From NCBI GenBank assembly GCA_949840885.1, contig CATKYJ010000028.1:1-58629 (forward strand): a stretch of DNA of 58,629 nt, in the 5' to 3' direction. The translations under genes and the position numbers were made by a program. Positions within the stretch are counted from its first letter, which is position 1. Every line of letters starts with the position of its first letter. This DNA is from an uncultured Acetatifactor sp. GTDB lineage: Bacteria > Bacillota > Clostridia > Lachnospirales > Lachnospiraceae. Below the pieces are notes generated by a model that was given only the letters and a program-made list of their open reading frames with translations, had not been told where the DNA came from and ran no database searches. Below are positions 41,209-49,784 of this stretch, piece after piece.

Positions 41209-43158
41209 ATGAGCGATAAAGACAACCAAGTCTTGAGAGTGCTGGCCAGGCAGTACCGGAGCGTTGCGGCAGCTTCCACGGAGATCATCAATCTGCAGTC
41301 CATTATGAACCTGCCAAAGGGGACGGAGCACTTCCTGACGGATATCCACGGGGAGTACGAGCAGTTTAACCATGTGCTGAAAAACGGTTCCGGTTCCGTG
41401 CGCAAGAAGATTGATGAGGAGTTCGGTAACACAATCAGCAGCAGGGATAAGAAGAGCCTTGCCACGCTGATCTATTATCCGGAAGAAAAACTGGAGATCG
41501 TCAAAAAGGAAGAGGATAATCTGGAGGACTGGTACAAGATTTCCCTCCACAGGCTGGTACAGATCATTAAACGCGTGTCTTCAAAATACACCCGATCCAA
41601 GGTGCGCAAGGCGCTGCCAAAGGATTTTGCCTACGTGATCGAGGAGTTGATCACGGAAAAGGAAGAAATCCATGACAAGGAGGCGTACTACAACGAGATC
41701 ATCCACACCATCATCCGGATAGGGAGGGCGCCTCAGTTCATTATTGCCCTAAGCCAGCTGATACAGCGCCTGGTCATAGATCACCTCCACATCGTAGGGG
41801 ACATCTATGACAGGGGCCCCGGCCCCCATATCATCATGGATACTCTCTGCGCCTATCATTCCGTGGACGTGCAGTGGGGGAACCACGATGTGGTGTGGAT
41901 GGGGGCGGCCAGCGGGCATATGGCCTGTATCGCCAATGTGATTCGGATAGCGGCGCGCTATGGGAATCTGGACACCATTGAGGACGGATACGGAATCAAT
42001 CTGGTACCTTTGGCCACTTTTGTGATGGATGTCTATGAGCACACGGACTGCAGCCTGTTCGGCGTAAAGGCAGCCAAGAACCGGAACGGAAAGGCTTTGG
42101 ATCTGGACATCAGAATGCATAAGGCCATGGCCATCCTGCAGTTCAAGCTGGAGGGACAGCTCATCGGGCGCCATCCGGAGTTTGGCATGGAAGAGCGGAT
42201 GCTGCTTGACCGGATTGATTACCAGAGGGGGACTATCCGTATCGGTGAAAAGGAATATACCATGCGTGACATGGATTTTCCTACCATAGACCCGGAAGCC
42301 CCTTTTGTGCTGACACTGGAGGAAGAGGAGGTCATGAAAGGGCTGCAGCAGGCTTTCATGAACTGCGAAAAACTCCAGCGACATGTGCGCTTCCTGTACT
42401 CAAAGGGGGGCCTGTACAAAATCTATAATGGAAATCTCCTCTACCACGGCTGTATGCCCATGGAGGAGGACGGCAGTTTCGCCAGCGTGGAGGTCTGCGG
42501 AAAAAAATATAGCGGCAAGGCTTTATATGACATTTTGGAATATTATGCCAGGAGAGGATATTACGCCAGGGACGAAGAAGAGCGGGGCATGGGGCAGGAT
42601 CTGATGTGGTACATCTGGTCAGGGAAAGGCTCGCCCGTGTTCGGTAAGGATAAAATGGCTACCTTTGAGCGGTATTTCATAGAGGAAAAAGAGACACACG
42701 AAGAGCGCAAGAACAGCTATTACGCGCTGCTGGAAAAGGAAGAGACCGTGGATCACATTCTGGAGGAATTCGGTCTCCACGACAGGGAGGCCCATATCGT
42801 AAACGGCCATGTGCCCGTGGAGCAGATCCATGGTGAATCTCCCATCAAATGCAGCGGCAGGCTGCTTATCATTGACGGCGGCTTTTCCAAGGCCTACCAG
42901 GAGAAAACGGGGATTGCAGGGTATACGCTGGTATGTAATTCCAGAGGCATGCAGCTGGTGGCCCATGAGCCGTTTGAGTCCTCCTATGCGGCCATTGTCA
43001 ATGAGTCTGACCTGTTCTCCCATTATATTGATGTGGAGACCTATATACGCAGAAAGATGGTGGCGGATACGGACGTGGGAGCCGAGATCAAGGAACAGAT
43101 TTACTATCTGGAAGAGCTGCTGGAGGCGTATCGGGACGGCGCCATCAGGGAAGAATAG
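41209..43158 (+). CDS. fbp: Fructose-1,6-bisphosphatase class III
   Basis: The 649-residue gluconeogenic enzyme is of the Firmicutes-specific class III. Calcineurin-like metallophosphatase motifs are visible: DIHGEYEQF, GDIYDRGPGPH, WGNHDVVWMG and NGHVPVEQ with IDGGFSKAY. The length matches the family. GGAGACGTAC lies directly before the ATG. Confidence 0.95.
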   Translation: MSDKDNQVLRVLARQYRSVAAASTEIINLQSIMNLPKGTEHFLTDIHGEYEQFNHVLKNGSGSVRKKIDEEFGNTISSRDKKSLATLIYYPEEKLEIVKKEEDNLEDWYKISLHRLVQIIKRVSSKYTRSKVRKALPKDFAYVIEELITEKEEIHDKEAYYNEIIHTIIRIGRAPQFIIALSQLIQRLVIDHLHIVGDIYDRGPGPHIIMDTLCAYHSVDVQWGNHDVVWMGAASGHMACIANVIRIAARYGNLDTIEDGYGINLVPLATFVMDVYEHTDCSLFGVKAAKNRNGKALDLDIRMHKAMAILQFKLEGQLIGRHPEFGMEERMLLDRIDYQRGTIRIGEKEYTMRDMDFPTIDPEAPFVLTLEEEEVMKGLQQAFMNCEKLQRHVRFLYSKGGLYKIYNGNLLYHGCMPMEEDGSFASVEVCGKKYSGKALYDILEYYARRGYYARDEEERGMGQDLMWYIWSGKGSPVFGKDKMATFERYFIEEKETHEERKNSYYALLEKEETVDHILEEFGLHDREAHIVNGHVPVEQIHGESPIKCSGRLLIIDGGFSKAYQEKTGIAGYTLVCNSRGMQLVAHEPFESSYAAIVNESDLFSHYIDVETYIRRKMVADTDVGAEIKEQIYYLEELLEAYRDGAIREE

Positions 43159-43173
43159 GACATAAAAGGCATT

Positions 43174-43226
43174 CTCAGGCGCACCCCTTAGCGGCAGGAT
43201 TGCCGTATGCCGGGGAGGCGCCTGAG
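43174..43226. terminator. Large hairpin between converging genes
   Basis: CTCAGGCGC (43174-43182) pairs perfectly with 43218-43226, and CGGCA/TGCCG forms an inner stem. It lies between fbp and the minus-strand lipoprotein gene and could end both transcripts, although T-runs are weak. Confidence 0.5.
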
Positions 43227-43233
43227 ATAAGGA

Positions 43234-43809
43234 TTACCTTACCGCACCGCCGGAAGAGGGGCCGTACATGCCGCTGCGTGCGGCTCCGGTGCCGTCAGTG
43301 GAACCATTGGTGGTATTTCCGGTGGCATTGCCGTCATTTACCGTACCGCTGCCATTGCCGGCAGCACCATTGTCATCAGCAGCATTGTCGCCGTTGCCTG
43401 TCAGGTCGTCCGTGATATTGTCGATGCCCTCAGTGACATCGTTGACTGCATCATCCACAGCATCTTCCGCATCGTCCAGCAGGGAATCGTCCTGTCCCTG
43501 GGATGAACTGCCGGTTGTGTTTGCATTGCTGCCGCCGGCATTGGAACTGCTGTCGGTGCTTGCACTGCTTTCATTGTTCGGGGCAGAGCTGCCAGTGCCT
43601 GCCTCATTACTTCCGGCGGGACTGCTGCCGTCAGTGCCGTTTCCGGCAGCGCCGGAGCCGGAATCCTGGGTGCTGGTTCCGGCCATGCTGTCGGAGTTGT
43701 TGTCCTTTTTGTCATTGTTGGTGCAGGCGGTGGCCATGCACACATAGGCGAGAACCAGCCCCAATGCCAAAATTTTTCTGGCTCCTGAGAAATTTTTTGC
43801 TTTTTTCAT
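43234..43809 (-). CDS. Low-complexity lipoprotein
   Basis: The 191-residue protein has a signal peptide with lipobox-like MATAC (Cys29). The remainder is almost entirely Ser, Gly, Asn, Asp, Ala and Thr, with one amphipathic acidic stretch (DDAEDAVDDAVNDV, about 110-140). No enzyme domain is seen; it may be a surface spacer protein. GGAGGAAACT precedes the ATG at 43809; the upstream ATG at 43821 would put that site inside the gene. Confidence 0.7.
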   Translation of the reverse strand: MKKAKNFSGARKILALGLVLAYVCMATACTNNDKKDNNSDSMAGTSTQDSGSGAAGNGTDGSSPAGSNEAGTGSSAPNNESSASTDSSSNAGGSNANTTGSSSQGQDDSLLDDAEDAVDDAVNDVTEGIDNITDDLTGNGDNAADDNGAAGNGSGTVNDGNATGNTTNGSTDGTGAARSGMYGPSSGGAVR

Positions 43810-44016
43810 AGTTTCCTCCATTCTGCTGCCTGTTTTTTGTGCTAATCAGGATAAGCCAGACGATTCTGCGCAATCCTACAGGACAGTGGAAAATCCGCTG
43901 GGCGTGCCCTCCACCATAAGCGCAGAATGACTGACATGCCAATAGTATGTGGCAAAAAAATATTTTTATACGCTGAAAATAATGAAAATATAAAGAAAGG
44001 AAAATCCAAACAGAAA

Positions 44017-44808
44017 ATGGAATTCAGACCATGCATTGACATTCATAATGGCCGTGTGAAACAGATCGTGGGAGGGAGTCTGCGCGACTCGGACAATGGG
44101 GCTGTAGAGAATTTCGTGGCGCAGCGGGGCGCGGACTATTACGCGGGACTCTACCGGGACGCCGGTATCCGCGGCGGCCATGTGATTCTGCTTAATGCCC
44201 GGGACAGCATGGAATATGCCGGTACGAAAGAGCAGGCGCTTTTGGCTTTAAGAGCCTATCCGGGCGGCCTCCAGGTAGGAGGCGGCATCACGCCGCAAAC
44301 TGCGGCAGAGTTTCTGGAGGCAGGCGCTTCCCATGTGATCGTCACTTCCTATGTATTCCGTAACGGTCAGATCGACTATGATAATCTGGAGCGGATGCGG
44401 GAGGCTGTGGGCAGCAAAAGGCTGGTGCTGGACTTAAGCAGCAGGAAGACGGAGGAGGGGTACAGAGTCGCCACGGACAGATGGCAGAAACTGACCAGGG
44501 AGAGGGTGGATGAGGCGCTGTTGGAGCGGCTCTCAACCTACTGCGATGAATTCCTGGTTCATGCCGTGGACGTGGAGGGGAAAGCGCAGGGAATTGAGCG
44601 GGAACTGGTTGCACTCTTGGGCGCCTGGGGCAAAAAGCCCATTACTTACGCGGGCGGCGTGCATAGCTATGAGGATCTTGAACTGCTGAAAAAACTAGGA
44701 AAAAACCGCCTGAACGTTACCATCGGGAGTGCACTGGATCTATTTGGCGGAAAGCTTTCGTGGAAGAAAGTGTCGGATATGTGCAAGAAAGACGAAAATA
44801 ATTGTTGA
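44017..44808 (+). CDS. hisA: HisA of the eukaryotic type (ProFAR isomerase)
   Basis: The 263-residue TIM barrel matches the fungal/plant HIS6 type rather than the usual bacterial HisA: CIDIHNGRVKQIVGG at the N-terminus, QVGGGI, YAGGVHSYEDL and NVTIGSALDLFGG near the end. It isomerises ProFAR in histidine synthesis. No other his gene is adjacent. The start is probably ATG 44017; the frame is open from 43927, and the ribosome site (AAAGGA) is distant. Confidence 0.85.
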   Translation: MEFRPCIDIHNGRVKQIVGGSLRDSDNGAVENFVAQRGADYYAGLYRDAGIRGGHVILLNARDSMEYAGTKEQALLALRAYPGGLQVGGGITPQTAAEFLEAGASHVIVTSYVFRNGQIDYDNLERMREAVGSKRLVLDLSSRKTEEGYRVATDRWQKLTRERVDEALLERLSTYCDEFLVHAVDVEGKAQGIERELVALLGAWGKKPITYAGGVHSYEDLELLKKLGKNRLNVTIGSALDLFGGKLSWKKVSDMCKKDENNC

Positions 44809-44819
44809 AAATGTGTATT

Positions 44820-44863
44820 AAAAAGCCGTTTTTTATGTATAAATGCATAAAACAAGCTTTTTT
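44820..44863 (+). terminator. Terminator after hisA
   Basis: AAAAAGC pairs with GCTTTTTT, with an inner TTTTATG/CATAAAA stem, ending in Ts. Confidence 0.7.
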
Positions 44864-44898
44864 GTTTGTGGAAACATAACAAAATGCGTTCCCTATCG

Positions 44899-44927
44899 TT
44901 GAAGTGGCATCGTGTTTATGGTAGAAT
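44899..44927 (+). promoter_or_regulatory. Promoter of the M23/bactofilin pair
   Basis: TTGAAG, a 17-nt spacer and an extended -10 (TGGTAGAAT). Confidence 0.6.
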
Positions 44928-44993
44928 ATCCTTATTCACGGCATGGAGCGGCCGGATGGCGAAATATGAAAAGGTTATTTGGAGGTGACATTT

Positions 44994-45746
44994 ATGGTAC
45001 GCAAGGGACATAAACGAAAGAATAACCATGTGGTGATTGTGACATCCGATGCCACGGACAGTAAAGTGAGGCAGTTTCGTGTCCGCCCCTGGATTCTGCA
45101 GATCGTCATCCTTGTTCAATGTGCCATTATCGGCGCATTGATAGGGTTCTTTTTGTATGAAAAGGATGCATGGGCGGGCGAGTTCCGGCAGACGAAAGAA
45201 GAGAGCGAGGAGGAGAACGATAAGATTGCGCAGCTGGAGCAGGAAAAGGCGCAGCTGGAGGGTCAGGTGGCCGGGCTAAGCGGTGAGATAGAGGAACTGA
45301 ACGAAAGAATAGGGATTCTCAGCGAAACCGTGAACCAGAAGACCCAGAGCGAGACCGAACTGTCCGAACAGCTGCAGAAGCAGACCATGCCTACGGAATT
45401 CCCTCTGACCGGGAAGACGAGCATGGAGGAAACAGCAGAGGAAAACGGTAATCCGATCTGCATCTTTACGGCTTCAAACGGATCCATGGTGGTGGCAGCG
45501 GCAGGAGGCTCCGTGATGGTGGTAAGTGAGGATCCCGAGTATGGAAACAATGTCTGGGTGGATCACGGCAATGGATATGCCACAATCTACAGGTGCCCAG
45601 GCGAGGTCAAGGTAAGGCAGGGAGAGACGGTCACCCAGGGGGCGACCCTGTTTGTGGTCACAGGTGATGACAGCAGGCTGGGCTACCAGATGACGCGGGA
45701 CGGAGTCTATATCAGTCCCATGGAAGTGCTGGAAATCAGCGGCTGA
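44994..45746 (+). CDS. M23-like (LytM) membrane protein, probably inactive
   Basis: The 250-residue protein has a basic cytoplasmic start, one membrane helix (about 35-55), a coiled coil (about 65-125, Glu/Gln/Leu-rich) and a C-terminal LytM-type domain (NNVWVDHGNGYATIY, VRQGETVTQGATLFVV). The zinc ligands of active M23 peptidases appear lost: the YAHL and HLHFE motifs read YRCP and RLGYQM. It may therefore regulate another hydrolase, as EnvC does, or act as a scaffold. GGAGGTG lies 7 nt before the ATG. It is 22 nt ahead of the bactofilin gene. Confidence 0.78.
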   Translation: MVRKGHKRKNNHVVIVTSDATDSKVRQFRVRPWILQIVILVQCAIIGALIGFFLYEKDAWAGEFRQTKEESEEENDKIAQLEQEKAQLEGQVAGLSGEIEELNERIGILSETVNQKTQSETELSEQLQKQTMPTEFPLTGKTSMEETAEENGNPICIFTASNGSMVVAAAGGSVMVVSEDPEYGNNVWVDHGNGYATIYRCPGEVKVRQGETVTQGATLFVVTGDDSRLGYQMTRDGVYISPMEVLEISG

Positions 45747-45768
45747 TGAAAAGCGGAGGAAAGGGAAA

Positions 45769-46224
45769 ATGAGGAAGAACGAGACACAGATTTCAACTAT
45801 CATCGGAATGAATGCGGAGTGCAATGGCGACTTTAAGGCCGAGGGGGCAATCCGGATTGACGGAACGGTGAACGGCGGCGTGACAGTGACGGATACCGTG
45901 ATCGTAGGGGCATCCGGCTGCGTCAACGGCGACATCGATGCAAAGAAAGTCATCATCGGCGGAGAGGTGTACGGCAACCTAAACGTGCCGGAAAAGGTGG
46001 AGCTGACATCCACAGCCAGAGTCATCGGCGACATCACCACAAACTGCCTGGTGATCGATGAGCAGGCCATTTTCCAGGGCAAATGCAATATGAACCAGGA
46101 TGCCGAAAAGCGGCCTAAGCCTGGCCGCCGGGAGATGAAAGAGATGCAAAAGGAAGCTAAGGCTGCGGTGGCTGATGCGCTTCAGGGGATGGAGACGGCT
46201 TCTTTCTCAGAGGAGAGCGCGTAG
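45769..46224 (+). CDS. Bactofilin (polymer-forming cytoskeletal protein)
   Basis: The 151-residue protein contains the right-handed beta-helix of bactofilins (about 10-105), with regular GD/GxV steps such as GDFKAEGAIRIDGTVNGGV and GDIDAKKVIIGGEVYGN. A charged tail follows. Bactofilins polymerise under the membrane and are often encoded with M23 peptidases that shape the wall, as here. AGCGGAGGAAAGGGAAA precedes the ATG. Confidence 0.92.
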   Translation: MRKNETQISTIIGMNAECNGDFKAEGAIRIDGTVNGGVTVTDTVIVGASGCVNGDIDAKKVIIGGEVYGNLNVPEKVELTSTARVIGDITTNCLVIDEQAIFQGKCNMNQDAEKRPKPGRREMKEMQKEAKAAVADALQGMETASFSEESA

Positions 46225-46285
46225 CGTAATAGTTATTTCCTGAATAAGTACATAGGACAGACTATGAGGACGGCAGATAGAAATG

Positions 46286-46323
46286 AAAAAGCAGGGATGC
46301 CTTTCGGGACATGCCTGCTTTTT
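46286..46323. terminator. Bidirectional terminator
   Basis: AAAAAGCAGG pairs perfectly with CCTGCTTTTT around an 18-nt loop, between the bactofilin gene and the converging yerC-like gene. Confidence 0.85.
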
Positions 46324-46363
46324 GCGTGCATGGAAACCTGGGGATATCTCCACCGGCCGGTTC

Positions 46364-46684
46364 TTATGCAGTGGGAGACTGAGGGTCTGATGGGGTCTTC
46401 CTGCCCATGCGCTCAAATACCGTCTCGTAGCCATCGTTTCCGTAATTCAGCGAACGGTTCACGCGACTGATGGTGGCGGTGGAAGCCCCTGTCTTCTCTG
46501 CAATCTCCAGATAGGTATTGTGGTTTTTGAGCATGGCTGCCACCTCAAAGCGCTGGGAGATGGAAATCAGCTCGTTCACCGTACATAAATCCTCGAAGAA
46601 ACTGTAGCACTCTTCCCTGTCTTTCAAGCAGAGAATGGCATCGAACAGGAAATCCACTGCGTCACTTTTTACCTTTTTGTTCAT
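46364..46684 (-). CDS. YerC/YecD TrpR-related DNA-binding protein
   Basis: The 106-residue helical protein belongs to the TrpR superfamily: FFEDLCTVNELISISQRFEVAAML, and the helix-turn-helix YLEIAEKTGASTATISRVNRSLNYG. YerC proteins are small regulators widespread in Firmicutes; the ligand is unknown. It converges on the bactofilin gene and is divergent from the DUF1836 gene. Confidence 0.9.
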   Translation of the reverse strand: MNKKVKSDAVDFLFDAILCLKDREECYSFFEDLCTVNELISISQRFEVAAMLKNHNTYLEIAEKTGASTATISRVNRSLNYGNDGYETVFERMGRKTPSDPQSPTA

Positions 46685-46785
46685 GTCTGGGCACCTCTTG
46701 GCTGCTTTGTGATTTTTTTATTTTATCATATTAAAGTCCTAAAGTAAAGCCGCAAAAGATTAAGAAAATATTTCGAAAGAAGATG

Positions 46786-46814
46786 TTGTCATGTAGTAAT
46801 GAATACTATATAAT
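46786..46814 (+). promoter_or_regulatory. Promoter of the DUF1836 gene
   Basis: TTGTCA, a 17-nt spacer, then TATAAT. Transcription would begin at about 46821, exactly where the hairpin repeats start. Confidence 0.7.
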
Positions 46815-46823
46815 GGAACTTAG

Positions 46824-46915
46824 ACAATAGAAAGCGGCACTTGCTTTCTATTGTAGATTAGGACAATAGAAAGCTGTACTTGCTTTCTACTGTAGATTAG
46901 GACAATAGAAAGCGG
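46824..46915 (+). repeat. Tandem 39-nt hairpin repeats in a 5' leader
   Basis: Units begin at 46824, 46863 and 46902. Unit 1 is a perfect 12-bp inverted repeat (ACAATAGAAAGC, 7-nt loop, complement). Unit 2 has one mismatch and changed loop bases. Unit 3 has only the left arm. They form stacked stem-loops at the start of the predicted DUF1836 mRNA. Confidence 0.8.
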
Positions 46916-46944
46916 CAGCACCAACATAGCGAGGAAGAGCGGTT

Positions 46945-47652
46945 ATGACAATAGACAATGACGACATATTGAATAGCATACTGGCAAGCCTGGACAGGGT
47001 GAAGTACATCAGCCCTGGGGACATTCCCAATATTGACCTGTACATGGATCAGGTCACCACGTTCATCGACAGCCGTCTGCAGTCCTCTGCCAGATATCCC
47101 GGCCAGGACAAGATCCTGACCAAGACCATGATCAATAACTATGCAAAGAACGACCTGTTGCCGCCCCCCGTGAAGAAGAAATATTCCAGGGAGCATGTGA
47201 TGCTTCTGGTGTTCATCTATTACTATAAGGGGATTCTGTCCATCAATGACATACAGACGCTCCTTAAACCCATCACGGAACATTATTTCCAGAATGGGAA
47301 AGACTACGACATGGAGGCCATCTACAGGGAGGCCTTTGGCATGGAGGAGAAGATGCTCCAGTCCATGAAAGCGGACATAGAGGAGAAATATAAGGTTGCC
47401 CAGGAGGCCTTTGAGGGGGCTCCCCAGGAGGATATGGAGTTTCTCCATAAATTTGCCTTTATCTGCCTGCTGGGCTTTGACGTATACCTGAAGAAGCTGA
47501 TGATCGAGAAAATGATAGATGAGTTGGCCAGGGACGAACAGGAACAGGGGAAAAAGAAAGCCCATAAAGCCGAGAGCAACGCCCATAAGGACATGGGCAA
47601 CGCCCATAAGGACATGGGCAACGCCCATAAGGACATGGGCGGGGAAGAATAG
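46945..47652 (+). CDS. DUF1836-domain protein
   Basis: The 235-residue protein contains a DUF1836 domain (about 25-130), a helical fold with a MerR-like helix-turn-helix character (ILTKTMINNYAKNDLLPPPVKKKYSREHVMLLVFIYYYK). It is common in Clostridia and Bacilli and its function is unsettled; a regulator is likely. The C-terminus ends in three perfect NAHKDMG repeats. Its transcript carries the hairpin array. Confidence 0.85.
   Translation: MTIDNDDILNSILASLDRVKYISPGDIPNIDLYMDQVTTFIDSRLQSSARYPGQDKILTKTMINNYAKNDLLPPPVKKKYSREHVMLLVFIYYYKGILSINDIQTLLKPITEHYFQNGKDYDMEAIYREAFGMEEKMLQSMKADIEEKYKVAQEAFEGAPQEDMEFLHKFAFICLLGFDVYLKKLMIEKMIDELARDEQEQGKKKAHKAESNAHKDMGNAHKDMGNAHKDMGGEE
47578..47640 (+). 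repeat. Three 21-nt tandem repeats in coding sequence
   Basis: Three identical units at 47578, 47599 and 47620 each encode NAHKDMG. The unit is a multiple of three, so copy-number change keeps the frame. Confidence 0.95.
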
Positions 47653-47710
47653 TGTAACATAGACAGGCTTTCTTTCATATGATACTTTATAAAATCATAT
47701 GGAGGTAGCT

Positions 47711-48331
47711 ATGAGGAGGTTATCCATAAAAAAGGCAGGTGCCGTCTGCCTGGCTGTCCTGATGTCGGTAGCGGCCATGACCGGCTGCGGAACAAAGGAT
47801 GCAGGGGCGGCGAAGGACAGTAAGACAAAAGTAGTGCTCAATGAGGTGGCGCATTCCATCTTTTATGCGCCCATGTATGTGGCCATTGAGGAGGGCTACT
47901 TTGAGGAGGCAGGAATCGAACTAACGCTGGTGACCGGTTTCGGCGCCGACAAGACCATGACAGCGGTGCTGACGGGCGAAGCGGACATCGGCTTCATGGG
48001 CAGTGAGAGCACCATCTATACTTATGTGGGAGGAACCGAGGACTATGTGGTGAATTTCGCTCAGCTGACCCAGCGGGCGGGAAATTTCCTGGTGTCCAGG
48101 GAGCCCATTGAGGACTTTTCCTGGGATATGCTCAAAGGCAAGGATGTGCTGGGCGGCAGAGCCGGCGGGATGCCCCAGATGGTGTTTGAGTATATCCTGG
48201 AAAAGAACGGGATTGACCCGCGGGCGGATGTGAATATTGACCAGAGCATTGATTTCGGTTCTACGGCAGCAGCGTTTTCCGGCGGGCAGGGGGATTTCAC
48301 GGTAGTAAACTATATGTTACTGCACCCCTAA
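47711..48331 (+). pseudogene. ABC transporter substrate-binding lipoprotein, truncated
   Basis: It has a signal peptide with lipobox-like AMTGC and the first lobe of an NMT1/SsuA-type substrate-binding protein (VVLNEVAHSIFYAPMYVAIEEGYFEEAGIE, GEADIGFMGSEST). The match ends after SGGQGDFTV at about 48303; the last 8 codons (VNYMLLHP) belong to incoming DNA. About a third of the usual protein is missing. GGAGGTAGCT precedes the ATG at 47711. The rest of the gene is not in this window. Confidence 0.85.
48295..48327. other. Probable left attachment junction of a mobile element
   Basis: Here the substrate-binding gene is interrupted, and the recombinase gene ends within about 25 nt. Large serine recombinase genes typically sit at the edge of their element, so this is the likely attL. 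The core dinucleotide cannot be fixed without the right end. Confidence 0.6.
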
Positions 48332-49698
48332 ATCCGAAAGCCGAACCCGCATACTCTGCGGGTATCCGGATCCACTTCAATCTGTCGGATGATCTCTTTC
48401 CAGTAGGACTTTTTATGGCATATATCCAGGTTCTGGTACATTTGCTGCCATTCCCCTGAAAAGTTCCTGGAAATGGCCTTGTAGGCCTCCAGGGAGGCGG
48501 TTACTTCTTCCAGTGGACTGCAGCTCTCCAGTTTTTCGGACAGGCGGGCGTACTGCTCGTCATAGTATGCTTCTTTGATTCTCCCTTTCTGATACATGAT
48601 ATTAAGGCGGTCCAGCTCCGCGTGGATGGCGGCGGACATGTCCGGCTTCTGCAGCAGCTCTTTCTGTTTCCTGGAAAGTTCCCTTATCTTTGCGTTTGCC
48701 TCGTCCTCTACATGGGTCAGGAGGTACTCCTCTATAACGGACTCCGACAGGCATGCGCCATTGTGGTATTCCGTGAACTTCGCACCACAGCGGTAACGCT
48801 TGTACTCGGAGATACCACCGGACTTCAGGCGCTGGCGCTTCACGAAGCCGTTCATGTTCTTCCCGCAGACCGGGCACCTCACCATGGAAGAGAAGAGGAA
48901 AGGCTCCGTCTGGTGCGGGATGATCTTGGAGTCACTGATGGACTGGATGTTCCGGTACTGCTCTGCAGTGATGTATGCCGGACAATAATCCTCAATGCCG
49001 TACATCCGGCCCGTATAGGTCTCGCTCTTCAATATGCGGTTCACCTGGTACATGGTAGGGCAGTCGGGGGAGTTGGCATACTTGGAGAGTATGTACTGCA
49101 CCGTGGCTTTCTTGGAGTAGGTGGTGAAGTACTGCCCGAAGATGTCGTTGACAATATGCTCCGTGGCGGGATCCTTGACCAGCTTTTTTTCCTTGTCCGA
49201 AGTGTAGCCATAGGCAGGCTTTCCGTTCAGGTGCTCTTTCCGGCCTTTCTTGTACTGGAAGACGGAGTTAATGCGGTCGGAAGTTCGGTCGCATTCGTTT
49301 TCGTTGACGGATAGCATGATATTGATGGCGAAGCGCCCGTTGGCCGTGGAGGTATCGTACTCCTCAAAGATGGTCTTCCAGTTGCAGTGGTGGGCTTCCA
49401 GGATGGCTTGAGTGTTATGGTAGTCTTTGATATTGCGAAACCACCGGTCCAGCTTTGTGACCAGGATCAGGTCTATCCGGTCTGCCTCCACATCCCGGAG
49501 CAGGCGCATCAGATCCTTGCGGTTCTGCATCTTCTTGCGGGCGGTCAGGCCCTCATCTGCATAATAATCTACGATTTCATAGCCATGTGCAAGTGCGTAG
49601 TCCGTAAGGGACTGCTTCTGGGCATCCAGGGAGAGCCCCTCTTTTGCCTGCAGCTCCGTACTGACACGGTCGTAGATTGCGCATCTGATTTTAGGCAT
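48328..49698 (-). CDS. Large serine recombinase
   Basis: The 456-residue site-specific recombinase has an N-terminal resolvase domain (catalytic Ser13 in AIYDRVST, then DAQKQSL, LILVTKLDRWFRN, and NENECDRTSDRI). A recombinase domain with GKPAYGY follows, then a zinc ribbon (CPVCGKNMNGF ... YRCG ... GACL) and a coiled-coil end. It probably integrates and excises the element inserted in the substrate-binding gene. The start is ATG 49698 after GGAAGATGAA. Confidence 0.92.
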   Translation of the reverse strand: MPKIRCAIYDRVSTELQAKEGLSLDAQKQSLTDYALAHGYEIVDYYADEGLTARKKMQNRKDLMRLLRDVEADRIDLILVTKLDRWFRNIKDYHNTQAILEAHHCNWKTIFEEYDTSTANGRFAINIMLSVNENECDRTSDRINSVFQYKKGRKEHLNGKPAYGYTSDKEKKLVKDPATEHIVNDIFGQYFTTYSKKATVQYILSKYANSPDCPTMYQVNRILKSETYTGRMYGIEDYCPAYITAEQYRNIQSISDSKIIPHQTEPFLFSSMVRCPVCGKNMNGFVKRQRLKSGGISEYKRYRCGAKFTEYHNGACLSESVIEEYLLTHVEDEANAKIRELSRKQKELLQKPDMSAAIHAELDRLNIMYQKGRIKEAYYDEQYARLSEKLESCSPLEEVTASLEAYKAISRNFSGEWQQMYQNLDICHKKSYWKEIIRQIEVDPDTRRVCGFGFRI

Positions 49699-49784
49699 TT
49701 CATCTTCCTTTCTATTTTTTTCTTTTTTATTCCGCTCCACACTCTCGCACAGGGAGTGACTATGGGCTTTCATGTGTCTAATTT

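Noticed and set aside
43268..43747. Plus-strand hydrophobic frame opposite the lipoprotein
   Set aside because: It is the complement of a Ser/Gly/Asn-rich coding repeat, which gives Leu/Pro/Ala-rich noise. The minus strand has a signal peptide, lipobox and ribosome site.
46824..46915. Hairpin repeats considered as a CRISPR array
   Set aside because: The 39-nt units are contiguous and alike throughout, with no unique spacers and no cas genes nearby.
48602..49314. Several frames on both strands within the recombinase gene
   Set aside because: They are shadows of the recombinase; only the minus-strand frame from 49698 shows the catalytic and zinc-ribbon motifs.
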